64,000 nucleotides of DNA from Paenibacillus sp. FSL K6-1330 (GCF_037976825.1 NZ_CP150269.1:4539501-4603500), one strand, 5' to 3'; counted from the stretch's first letter, positions 44,988 through 53,336 are shown. Made by a program: numbers and translations. The notes: generated from the letters alone by a model not told the origin.

Positions 44988-45980
44988 CTAATTTAGATTG
45001 TCAACGCTTTCCCGATGAATCATATCGCAATTCATGACCGTCAGGAAATCCACAGGCTCGTCGTTGACCAGCTTTATGATATGCTGAGCGGCGAGGTGGC
45101 CCGCTTGGGAATATCCATATTTAACCGTTGTCAATCCGGGATGAATTACTTCGGTAACGTCGTATCCGCCAAATCCGGTAACGGAGAGTTCGTTGGGGAT
45201 CTGGATGCCCTTCATATGAGCCGCTTTCATAACGCCTAACGCGATGTTGTCGGTAGCGCAGACCATTGCAGTTGGCAGCGTTCGGTTCAACTCAAAAATG
45301 GACAATGCGGTCTTTACACCATCCGACATCTTAAACCCACTCTCATAGAGAACCGCCTCAACCTCGTCATACTCGCTTAACGCCTTCAGAAACCCTTCCT
45401 TCCGCTGAACTCCGACAGCAACGTCTTTTTCCGTCACGCCGATATAAGATATATGACGGTGTCCCATGGACAGCACATATCGGCCCATGTCATAACCTGC
45501 GGCATAGTCGTTATATATCATGCTGTGGACATCCTTATGCTGTTGTCCGAGCAGGATGACGGGGATGCCGATCTCTTTAATCGCGGCAAGATGCGTTTCC
45601 GTCACCTGAGTAGCGAATAAAATAATGCCAGATATTTTTTGTCTGGCGAGATCATACAGCGCTTCAATCTCCCTGGATAAGTCCTGGCTTGCATTAATAA
45701 TGAGAAGCTGATAACCGTGTTTCCTTAATTCTTCATCCATGCCGGCAACGGTCTGCGATGCTGAGAATGAATCCAGACGCGGCACAATGGTGCCGATCAT
45801 GCTGGTTTTTTTCGCTTTCAAGCTCTGTGCGAACGAATTCGGAATATAACCGGTTTCCTGAATGACCAGCTCTATCTTACGGCGTGTTGCATTACTGACA
45901 GAACCTCCGTTTAAGAAACGGGAGACCGTGCTTTTGGCAACTCCGGCTTTTTTGGCAATATCTGCAATCGTGTTCTTCAT
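44988..45980 (-). CDS. LacI family repressor of the sucrose operon
   Basis: 330 residues. The N-terminal helix-turn-helix and hinge are clear (TIADIAKKAGVAKSTVSRFL, then SNATRRKIELVIQETGYIPN). A periplasmic-binding-protein-like core (about 60-330) senses the inducer. It is placed directly upstream of scrB on the same strand, with two identical operators between them; it should repress scrBA, relieved by sucrose-6-phosphate or fructose derivative (inference). GGGAG is 6 nt before the ATG. Its ATG overlaps the stop of a 33-codon upstream ORF. Confidence 0.92.
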   Translation of the reverse strand: MKNTIADIAKKAGVAKSTVSRFLNGGSVSNATRRKIELVIQETGYIPNSFAQSLKAKKTSMIGTIVPRLDSFSASQTVAGMDEELRKHGYQLLIINASQDLSREIEALYDLARQKISGIILFATQVTETHLAAIKEIGIPVILLGQQHKDVHSMIYNDYAAGYDMGRYVLSMGHRHISYIGVTEKDVAVGVQRKEGFLKALSEYDEVEAVLYESGFKMSDGVKTALSIFELNRTLPTAMVCATDNIALGVMKAAHMKGIQIPNELSVTGFGGYDVTEVIHPGLTTVKYGYSQAGHLAAQHIIKLVNDEPVDFLTVMNCDMIHRESVDNLN

Positions 45981-46078
45981 TCGGTGCTCCCGGGAGCCGC
46001 TTGCGGCGCTGCAACGAACAGATTATCCTCCACAGCTCCTTGCTCCGCAGCACAACTGGAAATGAGTTGTTTGTGCAT
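45977..46078 (-). CDS. 33-residue ORF coupled to the LacI repressor
   Basis: ATG 46078 has an excellent ribosome site, AGGGGAG, 6 nt upstream, and the ORF ends in TGA inside the ATGA that starts the repressor. The peptide starts MHKQLISSCAAEQG and is otherwise Ala/Gly/Pro-rich. The repressor's own ribosome site is weaker, so this ORF may mainly deliver ribosomes to it. No known domain. It may also be the remnant of a longer protein. Confidence 0.5.
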   Translation of the reverse strand: MHKQLISSCAAEQGAVEDNLFVAAPQAAPGSTE

Positions 46079-46295
46079 GAATCTCTCCCCTTCGATTTTG
46101 CTTTTTCCTAACTATACCATGACGTCCAGGGATCCGTGAAATGCAGACTCCACCCCGAGCCTTTGATGGGCAATACTTTTCTGCGTTCCAGATTCTAGCG
46201 AGGAACGAAGCGATTCAAAGGGGGATTCTCCATGCAAATCCCCTTTCGGGACGCGCAAATGGACCGTGCCTTATCCCGTTATTACATGGTTACTG

Positions 46296-47144
46296 TTAAC
46301 CTTGCACGGTTCGCTCAGCCGATTCGACGGTATGCTTCAGCAATGTAGCAATCGTAACGGGGCCAACACCGGCAGGTACTGGTGTAATTGCGGATGCCAA
46401 CTTCGCGCAGGCATCGTAATCGCAGTCGCCGATATTGCCTGGATTATAGCCGGCATCCAATACGACGGCTCCCGGCTTGATCCAGTCCCCTTGAATGAAA
46501 TTAGGCTTGCCTACGGCCGCAACCACGATATCTCCCTGGGACACAATCTCCCCAAGGTTCTTCGTTCTCGAGTGGCAGATCGTAACGGTAGCATTGCGAT
46601 TAAGCAGCATCATCGATACCGGCTTACCCAGAATCGGACTGCGTCCGACCACCACGGCATGCTTCCCTTCGATCGGCAGATCATAATAATCCATAATCGC
46701 AATAATCGCAGCAGGCGTACAAGACGGATTATCGGCAAAACCAAACGCATTCTGCGAGAAACCGAGCGTGGTTACTCCATCCACGTCTTTTTTAATGTCA
46801 ATGGCATCAAAGGCTGCCCGTTCATCGATATGATGCGGTACCGGATGCTGCAGCAGAATACCGTGGACATTCGGATCCTCGTTCAGCTCTTGAATCGCAG
46901 CAATCAGCTCCTCGGTCGTTGTCGATGTCTCCAGCACTACTTTCTTGGATATGATGCCAAGCCGCTCGCAAGCATTTCCCTTCATCCGCACATAGGTCGC
47001 CGAAGCAGGATCATCGCCAACCAGAATCGTTGCCAGACAAGGCGTTACCCCCTGCAACTTCAATTCCTGTACCTTTACAGCCAGCTTGGCCTTGATATCG
47101 TCGGATACCTTTTTTCCATCTAAAATTACGGGTTCCTTACTCAT
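46296..47144 (-). CDS. folD: Methylenetetrahydrofolate dehydrogenase/cyclohydrolase FolD
   Basis: About 282 residues. A bifunctional cytosolic enzyme that converts 5,10-methylene-THF to 10-formyl-THF via methenyl-THF, supplying one-carbon units for purines. Landmarks: YVRMKGNACERLGI (with the catalytic Lys-x-x-x-Cys region), GILLQHPVPHHID, DVDGVT and VVVGRSPILGKPVSMMLL. AAGGAG lies 9 nt before ATG 47144; the frame runs on to 47234, but that is the riboswitch region. Expression should be controlled by the ZTP riboswitch just upstream. Confidence 0.96.
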   Translation of the reverse strand: MSKEPVILDGKKVSDDIKAKLAVKVQELKLQGVTPCLATILVGDDPASATYVRMKGNACERLGIISKKVVLETSTTTEELIAAIQELNEDPNVHGILLQHPVPHHIDERAAFDAIDIKKDVDGVTTLGFSQNAFGFADNPSCTPAAIIAIMDYYDLPIEGKHAVVVGRSPILGKPVSMMLLNRNATVTICHSRTKNLGEIVSQGDIVVAAVGKPNFIQGDWIKPGAVVLDAGYNPGNIGDCDYDACAKLASAITPVPAGVGPVTIATLLKHTVESAERTVQG

Positions 47145-47180
47145 GCTAATCCGCTCCTTCGCCATTGTATTAAAAAACAT

Positions 47181-47217
47181 AAAGAGGCAAGGCGACTTCA
47201 TCGTCTCCTTACCTCTT
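47181..47217 (-). terminator. Expression-platform terminator of the folD riboswitch
   Basis: GAGGTAAGGAGACGA pairs with TCGCCTTGCCTC with small bulges, then TTTATGTTTTTT on the minus strand. It sits between the aptamer and folD, so folate/purine status would decide read-through. Confidence 0.85.
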
Positions 47218-47290
47218 GCCCAGGCGTACGGCATATGATCCTATGTGCTCCCTCTTGGTACCCCAAGCTACGCCAGTAACACATAGATAA
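47218..47290 (-). promoter_or_regulatory. ZTP (pfl) riboswitch upstream of folD
   Basis: The minus strand reads, in order, ACTGGCG, a short hairpin (CTTGGGGTACCAAG), GGGAGCACATAGG and GCCGTACGCCTGGGCA. These are the conserved blocks of the ZTP/Z-nucleotide (pfl motif) aptamer. TATGTG and CACATA form its outer helix. It binds ZMP/ZTP, which build up when 10-formyl-THF runs low, and turns on folate genes such as folD. Confidence 0.88.
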
Positions 47291-47398
47291 CTTTTTTTAA
47301 TATACCACGACTTTGGACATCGCGCTACCGGGTATGAAGCCGACCGCTTTAAATCACAATCTCTTTGATTCATTTACGGGAAGCACACATGATTCTGA

Positions 47399-47650
47399 TT
47401 AGTCTCTCGGATAATTCACTTCCATAATGTCCATAAAAGGAACCTTCGTTATAACACCATTCTGTTTCATATGTACCTTCCCTGTTCGGGAGTCCATTTG
47501 ATCGATTTGCCCGCGGACCGCCTCTTCCCTTCCCCAGACCGTCAGCACGATAACCGATTCCTCCTGGTAAGCTTCCGTAAGCTGATTTCCGAGTTCTTCC
47601 AGTACAAACTCATCTCTAGTGGGTCTCTTTGGAACCTTTGCTTTTGCCAT
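47399..47650 (-). CDS. YolD-like family protein
   Basis: 83 residues. It has the YolD pattern: RPTRDEFVLEELGNQL at the start and a beta-rich end with GQIDQMDSRTGKVHMK and VPFMDIMEV. YolD proteins are usually encoded beside Y-family polymerases (UvrX/DinB) in SOS units; no polymerase is adjacent here. AGGAGG 8 nt before ATG 47650 sets the start. The gene overlaps the end of another open frame (47616-48083) that is probably not coding in this part. Confidence 0.85.
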   Translation of the reverse strand: MAKAKVPKRPTRDEFVLEELGNQLTEAYQEESVIVLTVWGREEAVRGQIDQMDSRTGKVHMKQNGVITKVPFMDIMEVNYPRD

Positions 47651-47797
47651 TACCTTGTCCTCCTGATTGATGTTGCTCATGCGTCAGCATTACATTCTGA
47701 AATACGATAAAGCTATCATCGAAACATGAATTGGGAATCTTCTTCCTATTCTTCCTATTATACAACAAATACAAAGCAGGTGCTCTGGACTTGATAG

Positions 47798-47980
47798 TTA
47801 TAAGTTCTGGACAGATAAATAGATTGACCACATCATTAAATGATTTTTTAAAATCCGGTCCTTCTGAAGGGCGCTTTCTAAACAGGGTAATAACTTTTCC
47901 TGCAATTGAGTTTTTAAATGATGAATTTCCGCATATTCCCCTGCTTCTTTCGTATTCTTCTTTTGAACTTTCCATGACAA
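47798..47980 (-). CDS. Small ORF downstream of a Zur box, frame uncertain
   Basis: 60 codons from TTG 47980, behind AAGGGG. The peptide is helical (EIHHLKTQLQEKLLPCLE) and its size and helix pair vaguely recall Spo0E-type phosphatases, but the SQxLD signature is missing. A competing frame from ATG 47966, or the long frame 48083-47616 (155 codons), covers the same bases, and I cannot say which is translated. The Zur box at 48082 lies upstream, so whichever is real may respond to zinc. Confidence 0.35.
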   Translation of the reverse strand: MSWKVQKKNTKEAGEYAEIHHLKTQLQEKLLPCLESALQKDRILKNHLMMWSIYLSVQNL

Positions 47981-48081
47981 AAATCCCCTTAAGTAAACTG
48001 TAGCGCTCTTCTTCAGCACTGTCTACGCAAAGGGGATTATATTCTAGATTACCTATAAAGCCCTCAAGTGGCTCCTTATCC

Positions 48082-48100
48082 ATTCGTAATTATTACGATT
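48082..48100. promoter_or_regulatory. Zur box downstream of the COG0523 gene
   Basis: The palindrome TCGTAATTATTACGA matches the Bacillus Zur consensus (TCGTAATNATTACGA). It lies between the stop of the COG0523 gene (48125) and the small-ORF region. Confidence 0.8.
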
Positions 48101-48124
48101 AATTTCAATCAAAAAAATATAACC

Positions 48125-49333
48125 TTACAGTGATAGCTCTTCGATGGCCATCCAGGGCAGCGGATTGTTAAACGTCGACCAATCCAGCTGCATTTCCTGA
48201 TCGCTCAACAGACAATCGTCCAGCTCCTGCTCGATTTGTGACTGTTCCATCCCAATCCCGATCATCACGAGCTCGGTCATCCGATCCCCCCAGACGGCAT
48301 CCCATTTTCGCTGCACATCCGGCTCACTCTGAATCAGCTCCTGCTGTTCCTGCTCGGTTAAAGCAGCCACCCAATATCCAGCTGGCCCGAACTGAATCGA
48401 AGGACCCGCTTGACTTAGACTTGCCGCAACATCCTCAAGCACTGCCAGCCAAGCGATCCCTTTCGCGCGTACGACCTCTTCCGGCCAATAACTCATGAAT
48501 GCTGCCAGCCGTTCCGGATGAAACGGTCTTCTTCTCCGATAAACAAAAGAGCTGATGCCGTATTCATCCGTTTCCGGTACATGCTCTTCCTTCTGAAGCT
48601 CCTGAATCCAGCCGGGGGACTGACTGGCTTTCTCAAAATCGAATAAACCGGTATTCAGAATTTCTGCAGGAGCGACTTGTCCTTTTACAGTGCGTATGAT
48701 TTTGGCGCTTGGCTGAAGCTTACGAAGGATGCCTTCAACCTTGGCCAATTCGTCTTCGCTTACCAGATCACATTTGTTCAACAGCAGCACATCGCACGTC
48801 TCAACCTGGTCGATCAACAGATCCACCACTTCCCGCGTATCCTCTTCGCCCAGCGCTTCCTTCCGATCGAGCAGGCTTTGGCCCGAAGAGAAGTCTTTCC
48901 AGAATCGGTTCGCGTCTACAACCGTCACCATGCAATCCAGCCGTGCTAGGTCGGACAGCTGTACACCGGATACCTCATCTGGATAAACAAAGGTCTGCGC
49001 AACAGGCACGGGCTCGCTAATACCCGTCGATTCAATCAGGATATAGTCAAAACGGTTTTCTTGTGCCAGCTTCTGAACTTCCTGCACCAAGTCTTCCCGG
49101 AGGGTGCAGCAGATGCAGCCATTGGACATTTCGACCAGCTTCTCATCCGTTCGGGACAAGCTCCCTTCCCCTCGAACCAAATCCGCATCAATATTCACTT
49201 CGCTCATGTCGTTCACAATGACCGCTACCTTCAATCCATCACGATTATGAAGCACATGATTCAGCACGGTCGTTTTGCCTGATCCGAGGTAACCGCTGAG
49301 TACGGTAACTGGAATCTTATTGTTGTTATTCAT
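48125..49333 (-). CDS. Zinc-starvation GTPase, COG0523/YciC-ZagA type
   Basis: 402 residues. G3E-type P-loop metallochaperone: Walker A GYLGSGKTT near residue 15, the metal-binding CxCC motif in NGCICCTLRED, the guanine-specificity NKCD (LLLNKCDLV), and a C-terminal CobW domain. It is thought to deliver zinc to essential proteins during zinc shortage. The start ATG 49333 is 23 nt from a perfect Zur box (49357-49375), so Zur repression is the expected control. B. subtilis YciC (ZagA) is the closest known example. Confidence 0.92.
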   Translation of the reverse strand: MNNNNKIPVTVLSGYLGSGKTTVLNHVLHNRDGLKVAVIVNDMSEVNIDADLVRGEGSLSRTDEKLVEMSNGCICCTLREDLVQEVQKLAQENRFDYILIESTGISEPVPVAQTFVYPDEVSGVQLSDLARLDCMVTVVDANRFWKDFSSGQSLLDRKEALGEEDTREVVDLLIDQVETCDVLLLNKCDLVSEDELAKVEGILRKLQPSAKIIRTVKGQVAPAEILNTGLFDFEKASQSPGWIQELQKEEHVPETDEYGISSFVYRRRRPFHPERLAAFMSYWPEEVVRAKGIAWLAVLEDVAASLSQAGPSIQFGPAGYWVAALTEQEQQELIQSEPDVQRKWDAVWGDRMTELVMIGIGMEQSQIEQELDDCLLSDQEMQLDWSTFNNPLPWMAIEELSL

Positions 49334-49356
49334 CTACTGAACTTCCTCCATTCCTT

Positions 49357-49375
49357 AATCGTAATAATTACGATT
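49357..49375. promoter_or_regulatory. Zur box of the COG0523 gene
   Basis: AATCGTAATAATTACGATT is a full match to the Bacillus Zur operator, 24 nt upstream of the start codon. Confidence 0.9.
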
Positions 49376-49446
49376 TATACGGTATGATATTATATCTCCT
49401 TCAGCGAATTGTCAATCCTTCCGTGCAGAAAATGATCCGGCCAGCA

Positions 49447-49484
49447 AAATAAACCTCCGGCACTTAGGTACCGGAGGTTTATTT
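49447..49484. terminator. Isolated hairpin between divergent genes
   Basis: The perfect 13-bp stem AATAAACCTCCGG/CCGGAGGTTTATT lies between the COG0523 gene (-) and the His-rich gene (+). Neither gene ends here, so its purpose is unclear; it may insulate the two promoters. Confidence 0.7.
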
Positions 49485-49589
49485 CCTCACCATTTAACTT
49501 ATCTTGGTAGCCCATTTTCTTATGGTCAAGTGTCACTAATCGTTTGTATACATAATATGAATTATCTCAAGACGAAAAGGAGAAATTCG

Positions 49590-49802
49590 ATGAATCAACA
49601 AAACTATAACCTTCAAGAAACTCAACAAAGAGAACCTCAGCCTTATCATCATGGTCATGGGCATGGTCATGGGCATGGTCACGGTCATGAGCATCACCCC
49701 CATTTTCATCCATATAGTTTTCCATCAGGCCATCATATGATCCATCATCATCACCATCACCACTATCACCATCACTATCAAATGAGGAGAGAAGAAGAGT
49801 AG
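49590..49802 (+). CDS. Histidine-rich small protein (metal-binding candidate)
   Basis: 70 residues, 24 of them His (34 %). A polar Gln/Asn-rich start precedes six Gly-His repeats, then PHFHPYSFP and a block of seven and three His around Tyr. AAAAGGAG is 7 nt before ATG 49590. No signal or membrane segment. Such sequences bind Ni2+, Zn2+ or Cu2+, like the Hpn-type storage proteins. It is divergent from a Zur-controlled chaperone and has no Zur box of its own beyond the shared region, so zinc storage is plausible but unproven. The antisense frame is a repeat artefact. Confidence 0.7.
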   Translation: MNQQNYNLQETQQREPQPYHHGHGHGHGHGHGHEHHPHFHPYSFPSGHHMIHHHHHHHYHHHYQMRREEE

Positions 49803-49828
49803 TATTAAAAATTAATAACGAAAAACGC

Positions 49829-49895
49829 AAGGCGAGAAGATCTACGCCACGGTTGCATGTCGCGTTCATGCAGCCGTGCGTGTCATTCTCGCCTT
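49829..49895 (+). terminator. Terminator of the His-rich gene
   Basis: The outer stem AAGGCGAGA/TCTCGCCTT encloses the inner stem CACGGTTGCATG/CATGCAGCCGTG. It ends in TTTTC. Confidence 0.82.
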
Positions 49896-50043
49896 TTCTA
49901 TGCTTACATCGTATCACGGTAAAACTGTCATGTGGTGCTCATCATACGGTTAAACTACTCTCGAATTTTGCTCACTTTATTGTCAAATTACGTTCAGTTA
50001 CTAACCCTTTGAGGAAAGGCAAGATTCATTTCCGAATATTCCT

Positions 50044-50090
50044 TTACAAGAATATTCTCATCATGGTATATTGTAACCAATCGTTGGTTA
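50044..50090 (+). promoter_or_regulatory. Promoter and operator of the DUF1801-arsR operon
   Basis: TTACAA-N17-TATATT (50044-50072) is followed at once by the perfect palindrome TAACCAATCGTTGGTTA (50074-50090), which covers the expected start of transcription. The ArsR protein of the operon is the obvious candidate ligand. The stretch 49896-50043 holds nothing else that I can see. Confidence 0.7.
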
Positions 50091-50116
50091 ATATTCACAA
50101 ATAAGGAGGGCAAGAT

Positions 50117-50455
50117 ATGAGCCAAGAAGTAATTTCGTTCATCGAAAACCTTAGTCTGCCTTGGCAAGTAGACGTCAGTAACAAGCTTCGACTCATGGTC
50201 CATGAAGCAATTCCGGAGGTAGAAGAAAAGATTCAGTACAAAAAACCACATTTTCTAAAGAACGGACAATATGCAGCTGTGATTTCACCATCAAAAGATG
50301 CAATCGCCTTTATGATCATGAACACAACAAATCTAGAAGTCCCCAAAAATTTCGATGGTCCACCCGAACGAAAATGGCTTAAAATTCGAGAAGATGATAC
50401 TCCAGACTATGAGCTGCTAGCAGAACTTTTAGTTCAAGCATCGAGTTCGTTGTAA
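50117..50455 (+). CDS. DUF1801 domain protein
   Basis: 112 residues, all one DUF1801 (YdhG/YjhX-type) domain: VISFIENLSLPWQVDV, IPEVEEKIQYKKPHFLKNGQY, then FMIMNTTNLEVPKN-type sequence. The fold is related to the iron-chaperone frataxin-like YdhG group; the role is unknown. AAGGAGGG lies 7 nt before the ATG. It is the first gene of a three-gene unit with an ArsR regulator and an AHSA1-type protein. Confidence 0.88.
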   Translation: MSQEVISFIENLSLPWQVDVSNKLRLMVHEAIPEVEEKIQYKKPHFLKNGQYAAVISPSKDAIAFMIMNTTNLEVPKNFDGPPERKWLKIREDDTPDYELLAELLVQASSSL

Positions 50456-50479
50456 TAACAAGATCGGGGGTAAGGTCAT

Positions 50480-50797
50480 ATGAAACAGACAACTTTGAAC
50501 GCACTAGCCGAACCTAACCGATTGCAGATAGTCGAACTATTACGAGACGGTCCCTTAACTGTCAGTCAGGTTGCTGATCGCCTTAAAATCCGGCAGCCGC
50601 AGACTTCCAAACATTTAAAGATATTGCATGAAGCAGGATTGGTAGAAGTTCAGGCAGAGGCTAATCGACGGATATATAGACTACGACCTGAACCGCTACA
50701 AGAGATGGACGAATGGTTGGAATCGTTCCGCGGTATTTGGGAACAGCGCTTAGATCAACTTGAGGATTATTTAGACAAATTACAAAAGAAAGGGTAG
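50480..50797 (+). CDS. ArsR family transcriptional regulator
   Basis: 105 residues. The winged helix-turn-helix is typical: NALAEPNRLQIVELLRDGP, then VADRLKIRQPQTSKHLKIL and LRPEPLQEMDEWL. No Cys cluster for metal sensing is present, so it belongs to the non-metal branch usually paired with SRPBCC/AHSA1 genes. GGGGGTAAGG precedes the ATG. It probably represses its own operon through the palindrome at 50074. Confidence 0.93.
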   Translation: MKQTTLNALAEPNRLQIVELLRDGPLTVSQVADRLKIRQPQTSKHLKILHEAGLVEVQAEANRRIYRLRPEPLQEMDEWLESFRGIWEQRLDQLEDYLDKLQKKG

Positions 50798-50830
50798 CAG
50801 CCGCAACCTTTCATATTAGGAGGAATTCAA

Positions 50831-51337
50831 ATGACCGAGCAAAGCAAAAGTGGCTTACTTCTAACCCGTGTTTTCAATGCCCCTCGAGAACTGATTTTTA
50901 AAGTTTGGACGGATCCAGAACACTTCGGTAAATGGTGGGGTCCTCAAGGGTTTTCACTAGATGTTATTAGAATGGATGTACGTCCAGGTGGTATGTTCTT
51001 AGGTTGTCAGAAGTCGCCAGATGGTACCCAAGCCATGTGGGGTAAATTTGTATATCAAGAAGTCATAGTTCCTGAAAAACTGGTATTCATCCAATCATTC
51101 TCTGATGAAGAAGGTAACACTATACGTGCACCTTTTAACGCAAGCTGGCCACTTGAAATTATTAATATTATCACACTTGAAGAAGCCGATGGAAAAACAA
51201 CGCTAACAATGCAGGGTGGCCCTGTCAACGCAACTGCAGAAGAACAAGCAGCATTTGATGAAATGGCTCCAATGGTGAAACAAGGATTTGGCGGTACTTT
51301 TGATCAACTCGCTGAATATCTTAAAAGCCAGCAATAA
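50831..51337 (+). CDS. SRPBCC/AHSA1 domain protein
   Basis: 168 residues. It has the START-like AHSA1 fold: FNAPRELIFKVWTDPEHFGKWWGPQGF at the front (in parts: APRELIFKVWTDPEHF, KWWGPQGF), a central sheet, and a C-terminal helix with FDQLAEYLKS. These proteins bind hydrophobic ligands in a cavity; the ligand is unknown. AGGAGG is just upstream of the ATG. It is the last gene of the DUF1801-arsR unit, followed by two terminator hairpins. Confidence 0.9.
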   Translation: MTEQSKSGLLLTRVFNAPRELIFKVWTDPEHFGKWWGPQGFSLDVIRMDVRPGGMFLGCQKSPDGTQAMWGKFVYQEVIVPEKLVFIQSFSDEEGNTIRAPFNASWPLEIINIITLEEADGKTTLTMQGGPVNATAEEQAAFDEMAPMVKQGFGGTFDQLAEYLKSQQ

Positions 51338-51368
51338 TTACATTGACCAAGGAAGCGCGAAAACAGCG

Positions 51369-51393
51369 GCGGCGAACCTATTTGTTCGCCGCT
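51369..51393 (+). terminator. Terminator of the arsR operon
   Basis: GCGGCGAAC/GTTCGCCGC with a T run, 31 nt after the stop at 51337. Confidence 0.88.
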
Positions 51394-51428
51394 TTTTAAT
51401 TCTTCAGAGCTCAGCGTCATCTTGCTCG

Positions 51429-51456
51429 AAAACCCCCTTAAGTTTAAGGGGGTTTT
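51429..51456. terminator. Second hairpin, bidirectional
   Basis: AAAACCCCCTTAA/TTAAGGGGGTTTT is a perfect palindrome with a two-base loop between convergent units. Confidence 0.75.
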
Positions 51457-51633
51457 CCATACTATCAGCGCCTTAATTATTTTTCAACGAATCGTGCTGT
51501 CACCAGATCCTGCCGAAAAAACAACAAGTTTCCTTGTAAAAATAACCCGGGCAAATGTATGAATCCGCTGATTACAGCTCGATGCATTTGTGACGACCGC
51601 GTTGCCCGGGCATTCGTATACATTTTCGTGAAA

Positions 51634-52053
51634 TTACAGCTTCTGGGCAACTGCTTGTTCCGTTGCCTGTTCATCGTCTTTATCCTCAGGCTTCTCACCG
51701 TCTTTCCAGATGACCTGTTCGCCGTAATCTTTTCCCCAATCGTACATCAATTTCAAGATCGGCATAAGACTCTCCCCGTAGGGCGTGAGCGAATATTCGA
51801 CCCGAGGCGGAACCTCGGGGTAAACTACACGATGGACCAGTTGATCTTCCTCCAATTCGCGGAGCTGATTGGTCAGCATTTTTTGCGTGATATGAGGAAT
51901 CATTCGATTTAGCTCACCGAAGCGTTTAACGCCCTCTAAACCAAGATGCCATAGGATGATCAGCTTCCATTTGCCGCCGATAACCGCCAGGGTTAACTCT
52001 TTATGGCAGTTTATTTCCTTCAGATTGATTCGCTGTTTGACTTCACTTGCCAT
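51634..52053 (-). CDS. hxlR: HxlR, activator of the formaldehyde genes
   Basis: 139 residues. HxlR-family winged helix: [49 protein letters not shown]. In B. subtilis HxlR activates hxlAB when formaldehyde is present; one Cys (in NCHKELT) is at the N-terminus, where the family's formaldehyde-sensing Cys lies. AAGGGG is 8-9 nt before the ATG. It is on the same strand as hxlB and hxlA and downstream of them, the reverse of nothing unusual except that in B. subtilis it is divergent. Confidence 0.85.
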   Translation of the reverse strand: MASEVKQRINLKEINCHKELTLAVIGGKWKLIILWHLGLEGVKRFGELNRMIPHITQKMLTNQLRELEEDQLVHRVVYPEVPPRVEYSLTPYGESLMPILKLMYDWGKDYGEQVIWKDGEKPEDKDDEQATEQAVAQKL

Positions 52054-52133
52054 AATGCATCACCCCTTCTTCCCTACAGTATACAACGGTCGCGGTTATA
52101 TCAACAAAGTGGAAAATATCACATGACAGCACC

Positions 52134-52697
52134 CTACTCCAAATTGGCATGCAGGCCAAACATTTGGTCCGAGTGGAGCTCACTCTTCTCCATCAATCTC
52201 AGGATGACCGCATCCAGCACGATCAGCATCGTCTGTTCAAATAAAGAGGCCATCGGTTGAACAGTGACGAGTGTATCTTGATTCTGATCCTTGGTGCTTC
52301 CGGGGAGCTGAACGATCGCATCGGAAAGCTCTCCGATACGCGATTCGGGCTTCACCGTTACGACTGCTATGGCTGATCCGATATCCTTGGCTTTCTGAGC
52401 CATCGCCACCAAGCTCTGCGTTTCGCCGGAGCCTGAACCGATAAATAGTAAATCCCGCGCGCCGATGGCCGGGGTTACCGTATCGCCGACGATATGCACC
52501 TTATATCCCATCTGCATTAACCGCATCGCAAATGCTCGGATCATCAGACCGGATCTGCCGCCCCCTGCCAAGAAAATAGCATCGGATTGCTCGATCCGTT
52601 CAATTAATTCCTCGACCTGGACAGCATCAACCTGCTGTATGGATTCCGCGATTTCCTTGGCAACGACGGCTGCTTGTTGAAATATCTTTTGACTCAT
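52134..52697 (-). CDS. hxlB: 6-phospho-3-hexuloisomerase HxlB
   Basis: 187 residues, one SIS domain (FLAGGGRSGLMIRAFAMRLMQMG, in parts: GGGRSGLMIRAFA; GSGSGETQSLVAMA). It turns hexulose-6-phosphate into fructose-6-phosphate, the second step of the ribulose-monophosphate route that removes formaldehyde. It follows hxlA with a 6-nt gap. Confidence 0.95.
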   Translation of the reverse strand: MSQKIFQQAAVVAKEIAESIQQVDAVQVEELIERIEQSDAIFLAGGGRSGLMIRAFAMRLMQMGYKVHIVGDTVTPAIGARDLLFIGSGSGETQSLVAMAQKAKDIGSAIAVVTVKPESRIGELSDAIVQLPGSTKDQNQDTLVTVQPMASLFEQTMLIVLDAVILRLMEKSELHSDQMFGLHANLE

Positions 52698-52703
52698 TCT
52701 GAT

Positions 52704-53336
52704 TTAAGCCTGCTTCACAAGTTGGTTCATTTGAGCCGCTGCAACCTTCTTGTCCGTTTGGCTTGTAATTCCGCCGCCGACGATGACGAGATCGGGATTC
52801 GCCTGGATCACCTCAGGGAGCGTCTCGATTTTGATTCCTCCCGCAACGGCAGTCTTCGCATGTTTAACGACACGTTTGATCGCCGCCAATTCCTCGAATG
52901 AGTTTTTACCTTCCGCCTGGTGATCGTAGCCGGAATGCACGCAAATGTAATCGACGCCGAAAGCATCAATCTCCCGTGCTCTTCCTTCAATGTCCTTTAC
53001 GTTGATCATATCCACCATGACCTGCTTGCCTTGCTTGAGGGCTTCCGCCACCGCGCCTCTGATCGTGGAATCGTCGGATACGCCAAGCACCGTAATGATA
53101 TCCGCGCCCGCTTCGGATGCCTTCATGACCTCATAACCGCCCGCATCCATAATTTTTAGATCGGCCAGCACGCGCAGATGCGGGAAAGCCTCTTTAATCG
53201 CTTTTACGGCATGAAGCCCTTCGTTAATGACAACCGGCGTGCCGATCTCCACGATATCGATAAACTCGGCGACTTCAGCCACCACTTGTTTTGCTTCCGG
53301 AATATTCACCAAATCCAATGCCAATTGAAGTTCCAT
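52704..53336 (-). CDS. hxlA: 3-hexulose-6-phosphate synthase HxlA
   Basis: 210 residues, TIM-barrel of the OMP-decarboxylase type (LALDLVNIPEAKQV, VEIGTPVVINEGL, ADLKIMDAGGYEV, CVHSGYDHQAEG). It condenses formaldehyde with ribulose-5-phosphate. AAGGAG lies upstream of the ATG. It is the first gene of the hxlA-hxlB pair; paired TACTTCC..GTAA.GTA sequences lie 65-115 nt upstream for HxlR. Confidence 0.95.
   Translation of the reverse strand: MELQLALDLVNIPEAKQVVAEVAEFIDIVEIGTPVVINEGLHAVKAIKEAFPHLRVLADLKIMDAGGYEVMKASEAGADIITVLGVSDDSTIRGAVAEALKQGKQVMVDMINVKDIEGRAREIDAFGVDYICVHSGYDHQAEGKNSFEELAAIKRVVKHAKTAVAGGIKIETLPEVIQANPDLVIVGGGITSQTDKKVAAAQMNQLVKQA

Noticed and set aside
49567..49917. Asp/His-rich minus-strand frame
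   Set aside because: It is the complement of the His-codon repeats (CAT/GTG) of the His-rich gene, a repeat artefact.
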